NCBI GenBank assembly: GCA_020845515.1
Contig: JADLFQ010000062.1
Location: 1-64,000, forward strand
Direction: 5' to 3'
DNA length: 64,000 bases
From: Anaerolineaceae bacterium
Lineage (GTDB): Bacteria > Chloroflexota > Anaerolineae > Anaerolineales > Anaerolineaceae
In this document: positions 35,004-43,055 of the stretch, one piece after another
Layout of the letters: every line of letters begins with the position of its first letter
How positions within the stretch are numbered: position 1 is the stretch's first letter
Notes under the pieces: model-generated
Databases searched by the model: none
What the model saw: the letters and a program-made list of their open reading frames with translations, nothing else
Told to the model about the DNA's origin: nothing
Position numbers and translations under genes: made by a program

Positions 35004-35816
35004 CTAGCCGGAAAAGAAGCCGGCCCAGGTGCCCGTGAAGATATACCGGCCCAGATCCATTATACTAATTTGTAAGAGCGCGGTGGCAAAACCAGCCACC
35101 AAATATCCCGTTACCTGATTTAAATTTTGGAATACATTTTCTTTTTTAAGAACCAATATCCATACGATGGTATAAATCATTCCCAGCAGGATGACCACTG
35201 TTGCGGAACCGATGAGAGCAAGGGGGAAAAGCAGGAGAGGATTTTGTGAGAGAACAGCCAGGTCAATTCCTCCTGCCAGGAGCGCCAGAATTCCCATCTG
35301 CTTCCAGGAGTAGAGGATAGGTTTATCTTGCCAATCCTGCCACACAGTTTGGTTGAAGACGGGCGATAAAATGGCGGCCATGCCAATCCCCATACCGGTT
35401 CCTGTGATCAATCGCATCCAGTTTTCTGTTTTGTACAAAGGGCTAAAAAAGGGGTAGAACTGTAAGTAAGAATTCGAACCATCTACTGCAAAAGCCACGA
35501 AACAGATGCCCAAAAGCAGGGAAGTTTTGAGGTTGGGCATTCCCCCCCGGCGGCTACCCTGCATGGTATAGACCAGTCCGAGGAAGGCGCCGAGGTACAT
35601 CCCTGTACAGCGGGCGCACAGAGGGAGCTGCCGGTCCCCTAAAAAGAAAGAATGAGAGGCAATTCTGTGACAAATGGCATAGGCAATCGCATCGGCTTTG
35701 CCCAAAAGACCTGCGGGCGTGAAGGCAAGCCAGATTCCAAGAATTAGCCCGGCTGCGATGAAGGGCGTGGATCCCGGAAGCGAGAAACGGCTTTTAAACA
35801 ACTGAGAAATGTGCAT
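35004..35816 (-). CDS. DUF2085 integral membrane protein
   Basis: This 270-residue protein has seven or eight membrane segments and the DUF2085 signature AICHRIASHSFFLGDRQLPLCARCTGMYLGAF, whose His and Cys residues could bind metal or a cofactor. I placed the start at ATG 35816, because an excellent promoter ends 10 bases upstream; the longer frame beginning with TTG at 35855 would begin in that promoter. The predicted mRNA leader is about 3-5 bases, so translation is leaderless. Function is unknown. Confidence 0.8.
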   Translation of the reverse strand: MHISQLFKSRFSLPGSTPFIAAGLILGIWLAFTPAGLLGKADAIAYAICHRIASHSFFLGDRQLPLCARCTGMYLGAFLGLVYTMQGSRRGGMPNLKTSLLLGICFVAFAVDGSNSYLQFYPFFSPLYKTENWMRLITGTGMGIGMAAILSPVFNQTVWQDWQDKPILYSWKQMGILALLAGGIDLAVLSQNPLLLFPLALIGSATVVILLGMIYTIVWILVLKKENVFQNLNQVTGYLVAGFATALLQISIMDLGRYIFTGTWAGFFSG

Positions 35817-35826
35817 CGTAGGTTTG

Positions 35827-35855
35827 ATTATATGGATAAAACGTGTCTCCTGCAA
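35827..35855 (-). promoter_or_regulatory. Promoter giving a nearly leaderless mRNA
   Basis: On the minus strand TTGCAG (35850-35855), 17 bases, and perfect TATAAT (35827-35832) precede the ATG at 35816 by only 10 bases. Confidence 0.75.
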
Positions 35856-35904
35856 GGTATAATGTTCGGTAATCGTTAGCCTTATTTGTTATCTTATACG
35901 TAAA

Positions 35905-37080
35905 ATGATTAGACAAGTTTCTCTGCTTATAAAGGTTGGTGTTTTTCTAGCGCTCTTGAGTGGCTGTGCTGCAGGGGAAGCGGGAACATTGCCTGCGCTA
36001 ACGCAAACTGAGACAACCACCCCTGCCGCCGGTTTGACTGTGCCGGCTGCGCAGCTTGCCAGCGAGAGTGACCGCACCCCAACTCCTCCGGTGCGGCAGA
36101 TACTTTCGCAGATCAACCCTTTGACAGGCTTGCGAGTTGAAGATTCTGCCCAATTGGAACGCCGGCCGGTTATAGTGAAGATTCAGAACGCGCCGCGCGA
36201 TGACCGCCCACCATTTGGGTTATCCGGAGCAGATATTGTTTTCGAATATGCGATTGAGTTCGGTGACAGCCGTTTTGCGGCAATTTTCTATGGTCAGTTC
36301 CCCGATAAGGTGGGACCGATCCGTTCCGCGCGGCACGTGGATATTCACCTGGTTCGAGCTTATAAATCTATTCTGGTGTTTGGCGGCGCATATCAAGAAC
36401 TATTTGACTTGCTGCTGGAATCTGATTTTGGCAACCGGCTGGTGCGCGAGGGTCCTAATACAGCTCCGGCTTTGTTTCGCTATGATCCGGAAGGACGAAA
36501 CTACCTTCTGGCTGACCTGACCTTGTTGAATCCAATTCTAGAGAAATATTCCATTGACAATCAACCGCAATATTTGGAAGGGATGCGCTTTTCTGAGGTG
36601 CTCCCGTCAGGGGGGGAGGATGTTGCCCAGCTTGGCATTCGATTCTCGGGCGCGAGCTATAATGGCTGGGTATTTGATTCTTCGAGCGGCCTTTACAAAC
36701 GTTTTTCGGATGCTAAAAATGACCTCGGTGATAATGACCCCCAGTATCTTCCCCTGCTCGACCGGAACAGCGGCGAACAAATAACCGCCGCGAATGTTGT
36801 CGTACTCCAGGCTGTTTATTACCCGCTGATTAAGACAGCCACCTCTGAAGTATACGATATCCAGCTTATTGGCTCAGGAACTGCGTATGCAGCACGTGAC
36901 GGCAAGCTCTTTCCGGTAATATGGGAGCGTAAGGATGAGAGTAGTGTTGTCAGCCTTTTTGATAAACAAGGCAACCTCTTCCCTTTGAGACCGGGCAATA
37001 CCTGGTTTGAAATTCTCAGTGCCAACAGCCGCGTTGAGGAACTGGAGGGGGTTAGGCTGTTCAAGAACTGGCTGCCCTGA
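35905..37080 (+). CDS. DUF3048 lipoprotein
   Basis: This 391-residue exported lipoprotein has a signal peptide with lipobox LSGC (Cys21), a Thr/Pro/Ser-rich linker (about 30-65), and the DUF3048 (YerB-like) core: NPLTGLRVEDSAQLERRPVIVKIQN, GLSGADIVFEYAIEFGDSRFAAIFY, VGPIRSARHVDIHLV and the C-terminal GKLFPVIWERKDES. The family is exported, and its role is unclear. No ribosome site is visible upstream of ATG 35905; the start may be leaderless. It lies divergently from the DUF2085 gene. Confidence 0.8.
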   Translation: MIRQVSLLIKVGVFLALLSGCAAGEAGTLPALTQTETTTPAAGLTVPAAQLASESDRTPTPPVRQILSQINPLTGLRVEDSAQLERRPVIVKIQNAPRDDRPPFGLSGADIVFEYAIEFGDSRFAAIFYGQFPDKVGPIRSARHVDIHLVRAYKSILVFGGAYQELFDLLLESDFGNRLVREGPNTAPALFRYDPEGRNYLLADLTLLNPILEKYSIDNQPQYLEGMRFSEVLPSGGEDVAQLGIRFSGASYNGWVFDSSSGLYKRFSDAKNDLGDNDPQYLPLLDRNSGEQITAANVVVLQAVYYPLIKTATSEVYDIQLIGSGTAYAARDGKLFPVIWERKDESSVVSLFDKQGNLFPLRPGNTWFEILSANSRVEELEGVRLFKNWLP

Positions 37081-37198
37081 TACGCCAGTTTGTGAATTTG
37101 GCCTAAAAAGGCCGGCAAGGCTAATGAGGGGATTGGATGGGAGATTTTTGGCCAAGGTGCAATAACGATACCCTTTCAAACCCGTGAATACGCTTGGT

Positions 37199-37227
37199 TT
37201 GACATTCTTTCTCTGCACGACTAAAAT
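37199..37227 (+). promoter_or_regulatory. Consensus promoter of the coaE-cdaA-cdaR-der operon
   Basis: TTGACA (37199-37204), 17 bases, TAAAAT (37222-37227). Transcription would start near 37234, about 38 bases ahead of the GTG at 37272. Confidence 0.82.
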
Positions 37228-37271
37228 CAGAAAGTGAATTGCATGAAGAGCTATGATAAGGGATGGTCCTT

Positions 37272-38417
37272 GTGAGTAAATGGGCTGATAAATTTGTGAT
37301 CGGTCTTACCGGCAATATCGGCACAGGCAAAAGCGTGGTACGAAAAATGCTGGAACTTTTGGGCGCGTACGGAATTGACGCCGACGCGCTTGCACACCGC
37401 GCCATGGCGCAGGGCGCGCCCGGTTACCTGCCAATTGTTCAGACATTTGGGGAGTGGATTCTGAAGCCTGATCGAGAGATTGACCGGGCAAAACTTGGGC
37501 GGGTTGTATTCAACGATCCTGAGGCATTGCGCTGTTTGGAAGCCATTCTGCATCCTTTGGTAGGACAGGCTATTGACATGCTCGTAAAACGCGCCCGCCA
37601 AAAGGTGGTTGTTATTGAAGCGATTAAATTACTGGAAGCAGGGATGGGGCAGTGGTGTGACAGCTTGTGGGTAACCTATGCGCCTGAGGTTGTGCAGATG
37701 GAACGGTTGGTTAAGCGGCGGAATATGCAGGAGAATGAAGCCCGTCAGCGCATTGCGGCACAGCCCCCCCAGGAAGAAAAAATGGCGGCTGCCCAAGTTT
37801 TAATACGGAATGATGCTTCCTTTGTGGAAACATGGAAACAGGTCAGCGACAATTGGCGGCAGGTTGTAGGTTATCGTTCAATTGAACCGGCCACCTGGGT
37901 GGCGGAGGTTAAAAAACCGATTGGAGAAATCACCGTTTTGCGCGGAAAGCCCCAACATTCCACTGAGATTGCGGAGAAGATGAACCTGTACGGCAAACCG
38001 GGCGCCCCGCGCTTGAGTTCGGACGATATCATGGCAGCTTTTGGAGAGAAAGCTTTTCTGCTGATTCAGATTGGCTCCCAACTTGTGGGGCTAATTGGCT
38101 GGCAGGTGGAAAACCTTGTTGTCCGCACGTTTGACCTGATCATTGACCCCTTTGTACCCCCTGACCAGGCTTTACCGGTTCTGGTGAATGAGATGGAAAA
38201 AGCATCCAGGGAGCTTCAATGTGAAGCGTCGCTGGTATTTTTATCGGAGGAAGGGAGGCATCTGGAGCCCATATGGAAAAAACTGGGGTATGAAGCGCGC
38301 CTCCCTAAAGATTTAGGTGTACAAGCCTGGCAGGAAGCCGCGCAAGAATCTTTGAAGCCAGGAATGAAGTTGTATTTCAAACAACTGCGCATTGACCGGG
38401 TACTGCGTCCGATTTAG
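37272..38417 (+). CDS. coaE: Dephospho-CoA kinase fused to a GNAT-like domain
   Basis: The N-terminal ~200 residues are CoaE, the last enzyme of CoA synthesis, which phosphorylates dephospho-CoA. They show P-loop GNIGTGKS (residues 14-21), DADALAHRAM, the RAKLGRVVFNDPEALRCLEAILHPLV segment and RLVKRRNMQENEARQRIAAQ. The remaining ~180 residues look like a GNAT acyltransferase-type fold: EITVLRGKP, DIMAAFGEKAFLLIQIG, LVGLIGWQVENLVVRTFDLIIDPF and a C-terminal KKLGYEA. Typical CoaE has about 200 residues, so this is a fusion. GTG 37272 is preferred, because AAGGGATGG sits 9 bases upstream; ATG 37263 would overlap that ribosome site. First gene of the operon. Confidence 0.85.
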   Translation: MSKWADKFVIGLTGNIGTGKSVVRKMLELLGAYGIDADALAHRAMAQGAPGYLPIVQTFGEWILKPDREIDRAKLGRVVFNDPEALRCLEAILHPLVGQAIDMLVKRARQKVVVIEAIKLLEAGMGQWCDSLWVTYAPEVVQMERLVKRRNMQENEARQRIAAQPPQEEKMAAAQVLIRNDASFVETWKQVSDNWRQVVGYRSIEPATWVAEVKKPIGEITVLRGKPQHSTEIAEKMNLYGKPGAPRLSSDDIMAAFGEKAFLLIQIGSQLVGLIGWQVENLVVRTFDLIIDPFVPPDQALPVLVNEMEKASRELQCEASLVFLSEEGRHLEPIWKKLGYEARLPKDLGVQAWQEAAQESLKPGMKLYFKQLRIDRVLRPI

Positions 38418-38461
38418 AGCGCAGTACAATGGAGAGATTGCGGAAAAATAGGTGAACTGTA

Positions 38462-39346
38462 GTGCCTGACCTGTTGAGTGAATTGCTGTTCCTGTTTCAA
38501 CGCCTGAACTGGCTCAGCATCCTGGATATAACGCTGGTTACCCTCATCTTCTTCAGTGTGATGATGCTGGTGCGTGATACCCAGGCTATGACGCTTTTGC
38601 GCGGCATTATCTTACTGGTATTGGGCCTGACCCTGGTTACAAGCCTGGTCAATCTACCTGCTTTTTCGTGGCTGGTGCGCACTTCGATTCCGGCGCTGGT
38701 CTTTGCTATTCCGGTGATCTTTGCTCCAGAGATCCGGCGCGGTTTGGAGAAACTTGGGCGGGCTGGGTCGGAGCCGATCTTGCGGCGGCAGCCGGACCGG
38801 GAAGATCAGCTCCAGAAGGAAATCGTCAAAGCAGTTGTCAGCGCGTCTGCCCGTCTTTCTGCCCGGCAGCATGGCGCCTTAATTATCCTGCAGCGGCGGG
38901 ACAGTCTGGGAGACTATATTCGAACTGGTGTACGCCTGGATTCGGCGGTAACACCTGAGATGCTCTTGCAGATCTTCTATCCAAACACACCCCTGCATGA
39001 TGGTGCAGCCATCATCACACACGGGCGCATTGCTGCTGCTGCTGCTGTTATGCCTCTCTCTGCCAGCGGTATTCTGAACCGGACACCGGATCGCCAGATG
39101 GGCCTGCGGCACAGAGCAGCTTTGGGCATCTCGGAGGCAACAGATGCGGTGGCAATTGTGGTCTCCGAGGAAACAGGGTCCATTTCTGTCGCCCATAGTG
39201 GCCGGATGATCCGCAGACTGGATAGCGAGCGCCTGGAGAATATCCTGTTTGCTTTTTACCAGCCTTCTGAAAGGACTGGGGGGGCGGCAGGTTTATTCGA
39301 TTGGTTCAATCGTTGGGCTAAGATACGGCCGAAGCAGGAGGACTAG
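38462..39346 (+). CDS. cdaA: Diadenylate cyclase
   Basis: The 294-residue enzyme makes c-di-AMP from two ATP. Three N-terminal membrane helices (about residues 17-80) precede a DAC domain with DGAAIITHGRIAAA (Asp180) and the RHRAALGISEATDA motif. A C-terminal linker follows. CdaA is usually encoded with its regulator CdaR, as here, with no bases between the two genes. Start is GTG 38462 after AGGTGA. It follows the coaE fusion in the operon. Confidence 0.95.
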   Translation: MPDLLSELLFLFQRLNWLSILDITLVTLIFFSVMMLVRDTQAMTLLRGIILLVLGLTLVTSLVNLPAFSWLVRTSIPALVFAIPVIFAPEIRRGLEKLGRAGSEPILRRQPDREDQLQKEIVKAVVSASARLSARQHGALIILQRRDSLGDYIRTGVRLDSAVTPEMLLQIFYPNTPLHDGAAIITHGRIAAAAAVMPLSASGILNRTPDRQMGLRHRAALGISEATDAVAIVVSEETGSISVAHSGRMIRRLDSERLENILFAFYQPSERTGGAAGLFDWFNRWAKIRPKQED

Positions 39347-40645
39347 ATGTTGAAATGGTTGAGCAGCTTCGGCAAAAACTTGCCAAAATTAGGGCTTGCT
39401 TTCATCCTCGCGGTGGCTGTTTGGATCTCATCGGTTACTGCGGCAGATCCGGTTCGGGAGCGTATTTTTCCGCAGCCGGTAGTGATTGAATTTATCGGGC
39501 AGGATCCTGCTCTGATTAATATTATGGATGTTCCTGACCAGGTTTCTATCACATTGAACGCGCCGCAATCCATTTGGAATCGTTTGACTGCAGAGCAAAC
39601 GCCAATTCGGGCGGTGGTAGATCTTTCGGGTTTAACGGCCGGGGAGCATATCTTGCCAGTCCAAGTACAGGTAGGGATTCGCCCGGCTGAAGTGGTTTCT
39701 TTTACGCCAAAGAATGTTACCGTGGCTTTAGAACCCCTGGCAAGCCGCACATTCCCCATTCAGCTTGTGCAGCAGGGGGAGCCGGCAATCGGATTTCAGG
39801 CGGAACCTCCGCAAGTTAAGGAAAAAGAGGCTGTGGTCAGCGGGCCGGAATCGCTGGTCAACAGGGTGCAGGAGGTACGCGCGTTGCTTAACTATAACCG
39901 TGCCTCAGAAAACATTGATCGTCCCATCAACCTCCAGGTGCTTGATTCAAGCGGTGGTGTGGTGGAGGGGTTAAGTATAACCCCGGATCGCGTGACGGTT
40001 CAGGCGCAAATCACTCAACGCGGCGGATATCGCAACGTTGTCATCAAGGTTGTCTTGAACGGGGATATTAGCTCAGGGTATCGAGTGACCAATATCTCGG
40101 TTTATCCTCCTGCGGTAACGGTTTTCTCCTCGGACCCGCAATTGGTGAGCAACTTGCCAGGATACGTTGAAACGGCTTCGCTCGATCTGACGGGCGCCAA
40201 GGATGATCTGGATATGCGTCTGCCGCTTAACTTGCCGCCCGGTGTTTTCGTAGTAGGGGAACAAACGGTTGCCGTACAGGTGGGAATCGCAGCGATTGAA
40301 GGCAGCTTGACCTTAAATAATATGCAAGTGGAGGTGATCGGGTTGCAAGATGGGCTCAAAGCTGAGATTTCCCCCAAGACAGTAGATGTATTTCTCTCGG
40401 GGCCAATTCCGTTTTTAGATGCCCTCAATTCACAGAACGTACGCGTTATTCTCGATCTGAGCGGCCTGGCATCGGGAACGTATCAGCGTATTCCGGACGC
40501 ACAAACCGACAACCCGGATGTCACGGTTGAGTCTATTATTCCTGGTTCTGTTGAGGTTGTTATCAAGGGTACTCCCAAGACGGGAAAAACTCCCACAAAA
40601 ACTCCTACACCAGCACCTTCCAGCACGCTTTCACCGGTCCCGTGA
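39347..40645 (+). CDS. cdaR: YbbR-domain regulator of diadenylate cyclase (CdaR)
   Basis: The 432-residue protein has an N-terminal membrane anchor (GLAFILAVAVWISS) and three or four YbbR repeats outside the membrane, each with a pattern like LEPLASRTFPIQLVQQGEPA, and GLEVIGLQDGLKAEISP with VDVFLSGP. The C-terminus is Pro/Thr-rich. It binds and controls CdaA in Gram-positive bacteria; that role here is inferred from the gene pair. It starts directly after the cdaA stop codon. Confidence 0.9.
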   Translation: MLKWLSSFGKNLPKLGLAFILAVAVWISSVTAADPVRERIFPQPVVIEFIGQDPALINIMDVPDQVSITLNAPQSIWNRLTAEQTPIRAVVDLSGLTAGEHILPVQVQVGIRPAEVVSFTPKNVTVALEPLASRTFPIQLVQQGEPAIGFQAEPPQVKEKEAVVSGPESLVNRVQEVRALLNYNRASENIDRPINLQVLDSSGGVVEGLSITPDRVTVQAQITQRGGYRNVVIKVVLNGDISSGYRVTNISVYPPAVTVFSSDPQLVSNLPGYVETASLDLTGAKDDLDMRLPLNLPPGVFVVGEQTVAVQVGIAAIEGSLTLNNMQVEVIGLQDGLKAEISPKTVDVFLSGPIPFLDALNSQNVRVILDLSGLASGTYQRIPDAQTDNPDVTVESIIPGSVEVVIKGTPKTGKTPTKTPTPAPSSTLSPVP

Positions 40646-40657
40646 GGAAAAAATAGA

Positions 40658-42028
40658 ATGAGGAAAGCAGTTATCGCCCTGGTAGGGCGGCCAAATGTTG
40701 GGAAGAGTACACTCTTCAACCGGTTGGTTGGCGAGCCGATGGCAATTGTTGATGATATTCCGGGGACGACTCGTGACCGGCTTTTGGGGCAATCTGAATG
40801 GGCAGGTGTAGTTTTTGATGTTATTGATACGGGGGGGATTGATCCTTCTACTGGAGGGAAAGATCCACTCTCCATTGGCTCTGCCGAATATATCAAGCAA
40901 ATCCGTGTCCAGGCCGAGGTTGCCATTCAGGAGGCGGATGTGGTGCTCTTTATTGTGGATGCGGTTTCGGGCGTCACCCCCGCAGACCACGAGGTGGGCG
41001 AACTGCTGCGGCGCAAGCAGAAAGTAGTGGATGGGGAGGCGAAGCCGCCGGTGCTGCTCGTGGTAAACAAGGCTGACAGCGCCGCGCTCCGGACGAACGC
41101 AGCCCAGTTCTACGAGTTGGGTGTTGGTGACCCGCACCCTATTTCGGCCATCCATGGCACCGGCACAGGTGATATGTTGGACGTATTAATCGCTATGTTC
41201 CCCCCTGTGGAAGAGGAGGAGGAGGATAGTTCTGTAAAAATTGCTTTGGTTGGAAAGCCAAATGTGGGCAAATCGAGTTTGTTAAATCGCCTTTTGGGGG
41301 AAGAGCGGGCGATTGTCAGCCCGATTGCCGGCACAACCCGCGATGCAACGGATACGCATTTGCAATATGGTGATATCCCGATCACGTTAATTGATACGGC
41401 AGGCATCCGGCGGCGGGGGCGTATCTTGCCGGGTGTTGAAAGGTATAGTGTGATCCGGTCAATGAGAGCCATTGAGAGAGCGGATGTGGCGTTGCTGCTG
41501 ATTGACGCTGAAACAGGGATTACCGCGCAAGACACTCATATTGCCGGGTTTATCCTTGAGGCTTGGAAAAGTGCCGTAGTACTGGTGAATAAGTGGGATG
41601 CTATTGAGAAAGATACCTATACAATCAACCAATATACGGAGAAGATTCGGCGGGAACTGAACTTTATGGATTATGTTCCGATCCTCTTTATCTCGGCCCT
41701 CAGCGGGCAACGTGTTGATCAGGTGCTGCCTTTAGCACTTCAAGTGCAAGAAGAGAGATTGGCGCGCATTACTACGTCATCCTTCAACCAGATTTTGCAA
41801 GATGCCCAGGACACTCATGCGGCTACATCAAAATCCGGCCGTTCTTTGCGCATTTACTATGGCAACCAAGTGCGCAGTGATCCACCGACTTTTATGCTGC
41901 ATGTCAATGACCCCAAGCTGGCGCATTTTTCTTATTTGCGGTTCATTGAAAACGCGATCCGCAAGCGCTACCCCTTTTTGGGAACGCCCATTCGATTGGT
42001 GTTAAAACCGCGCCGGGAGCCTCGCTAG
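40658..42028 (+). CDS. der: Ribosome-assembly GTPase Der/EngA
   Basis: The 456-residue protein has the two tandem GTPase domains unique to Der: first P-loop GRPNVGKST with switch DIPGTTRDR, second GKPNVGKSS with IAGTTRDATDT, each followed by NKxD-type motifs (VVNKADSA, VLVNKWDAIE). A KH-like C-terminal domain follows (SGRSLRIYYGNQVRSDPPTFMLHVNDP). It helps assemble the 50S subunit. It follows cdaR by 12 bases. Confidence 0.97.
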   Translation: MRKAVIALVGRPNVGKSTLFNRLVGEPMAIVDDIPGTTRDRLLGQSEWAGVVFDVIDTGGIDPSTGGKDPLSIGSAEYIKQIRVQAEVAIQEADVVLFIVDAVSGVTPADHEVGELLRRKQKVVDGEAKPPVLLVVNKADSAALRTNAAQFYELGVGDPHPISAIHGTGTGDMLDVLIAMFPPVEEEEEDSSVKIALVGKPNVGKSSLLNRLLGEERAIVSPIAGTTRDATDTHLQYGDIPITLIDTAGIRRRGRILPGVERYSVIRSMRAIERADVALLLIDAETGITAQDTHIAGFILEAWKSAVVLVNKWDAIEKDTYTINQYTEKIRRELNFMDYVPILFISALSGQRVDQVLPLALQVQEERLARITTSSFNQILQDAQDTHAATSKSGRSLRIYYGNQVRSDPPTFMLHVNDPKLAHFSYLRFIENAIRKRYPFLGTPIRLVLKPRREPR

Positions 42029-42031
42029 GTT

Positions 42032-42685
42032 TTGCCCTTGTCCATGATGCTATCCGGCTTTATAATGTCAACAATGGCAAATTTGAGTCCAACCGGTATG
42101 GAGCAATCAGAACCGCTGCCCTCTGCCTCTCCTGCTGCCCGCCAGACGCGTTCAACGGCATGGCGATTTTTTTTGGAAACGTTTCAAACCATACTGCTGG
42201 CATTGGTTTTGTATTTCTTGATTGATACGGTCATCGCCAGGGTACGGGTTGAAAATGTGAGTATGAGACCAACGCTGCAACCGGGCCAGTATGTGCTGGT
42301 AAACAAACTGGCTTACCGCTTGGGGAACGTGCAGCATGGCGATATTATTGTATTTCACTACCCGCCTAACCCTTCAGAGGACTATATCAAGCGGGTGATC
42401 GGTTTACCCGGTGAGTTGGTTCAGATCCGGGATGGTAAAATATTTGTGAATGATCAAGAAATTCTTGAACGATATGCTGCCTCACCCCCGGGCTATGACG
42501 GCGATTGGCCTGTACCGCAAGACGCGCTGTTTGTCCTGGGCGATAACCGCAACCAATCTTCTGACTCCCATGCGTGGGGGTTTGTACCACTTTCAAACAT
42601 TGTGGGGCGGGCACTGGCGATTTACTGGCCGCTGGGTGACATAAAGCTGTTGACACAACCATTTACTGTGAAAGCTGCAAATTGA
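42032..42685 (+). CDS. lepB: Signal peptidase I
   Basis: The 217-residue membrane protease cleaves signal peptides. It has one membrane segment (TILLALVLYFLIDTVIA) followed by catalytic Ser77 in VENVSMRPTL, Lys120 in EDYIKRVIGLPGE, and the boxes GDIIVFHYPPNP and VLGDNRNQSSDSHAWG. The start is uncertain: TTG 42032 is used because it follows the der stop by 3 bases, but ATG codons at 42044, 42065 or 42098 are equally possible, since no ribosome site is decisive and the tail is not conserved. It ends overlapping the following gene region. Confidence 0.93.
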   Translation: MPLSMMLSGFIMSTMANLSPTGMEQSEPLPSASPAARQTRSTAWRFFLETFQTILLALVLYFLIDTVIARVRVENVSMRPTLQPGQYVLVNKLAYRLGNVQHGDIIVFHYPPNPSEDYIKRVIGLPGELVQIRDGKIFVNDQEILERYAASPPGYDGDWPVPQDALFVLGDNRNQSSDSHAWGFVPLSNIVGRALAIYWPLGDIKLLTQPFTVKAAN

Positions 42686-42726
42686 GTATGAGACTGAACC
42701 CATCCCTTACAAAGCGGGTAGAAACC

Positions 42727-42993
42727 ATGACGACATGCCTGGAATGTCAGGCAGGTCAGATGCACCGTCATTATGTTACGTATTTTACATGGCTGGGGAA
42801 TGAACTGATTACAGTTCCGGATTTTCCATCCTGGGTGTGCGATGTTTGCGGACGGCGGGAGTACGATGCCCAGGCGCTCAACCGGTTGGTACTGCTGCTC
42901 AGCCCAAATGCTGGTAAACCTGCCAAGAAAAAGCGGATGCAGAATCCGGCGAGGCCACCCGCCAAGACGCAGCCTCCGAACCCTGACATCTAG
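42727..42993 (+). CDS. YgiT-type zinc-finger protein
   Basis: The 88-residue protein has two CxxC pairs (TCLECQAG and WVCDVCGRREY) as in YgiT-type zinc fingers of toxin-antitoxin antitoxins, with a Lys/Pro-rich tail. I start it at ATG 42727, next to the first Cys, with GGGTAG upstream; in-frame starts at 42682 and 42688 overlap lepB. No toxin gene adjoins it, so it may be a lone zinc-finger protein. A terminator follows. Confidence 0.65.
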   Translation: MTTCLECQAGQMHRHYVTYFTWLGNELITVPDFPSWVCDVCGRREYDAQALNRLVLLLSPNAGKPAKKKRMQNPARPPAKTQPPNPDI

Positions 42994-43001
42994 CAGATAT
43001 T

Positions 43002-43037
43002 AAAAGACCGCCAGATCCAAAGATAAGGCGGTCTTTT
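43002..43037 (+). terminator. Bidirectional intrinsic terminator
   Basis: AAAAGACCGCC (43002-43012) pairs with GGCGGTCTTTT (43027-43037) around a 14-base loop, with a T-tract on each strand. It separates the der-lepB operon from the convergent kinase gene. Confidence 0.9.
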
Positions 43038-43055
43038 TGCACCATTCAAACTGGT

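Noticed and set aside
35817-35855. TTG 35855 as start of the DUF2085 gene
   Set aside because: This region holds the promoter (TTGCAG-17-TATAAT) on the same strand; the added residues are not hydrophobic or conserved in appearance.
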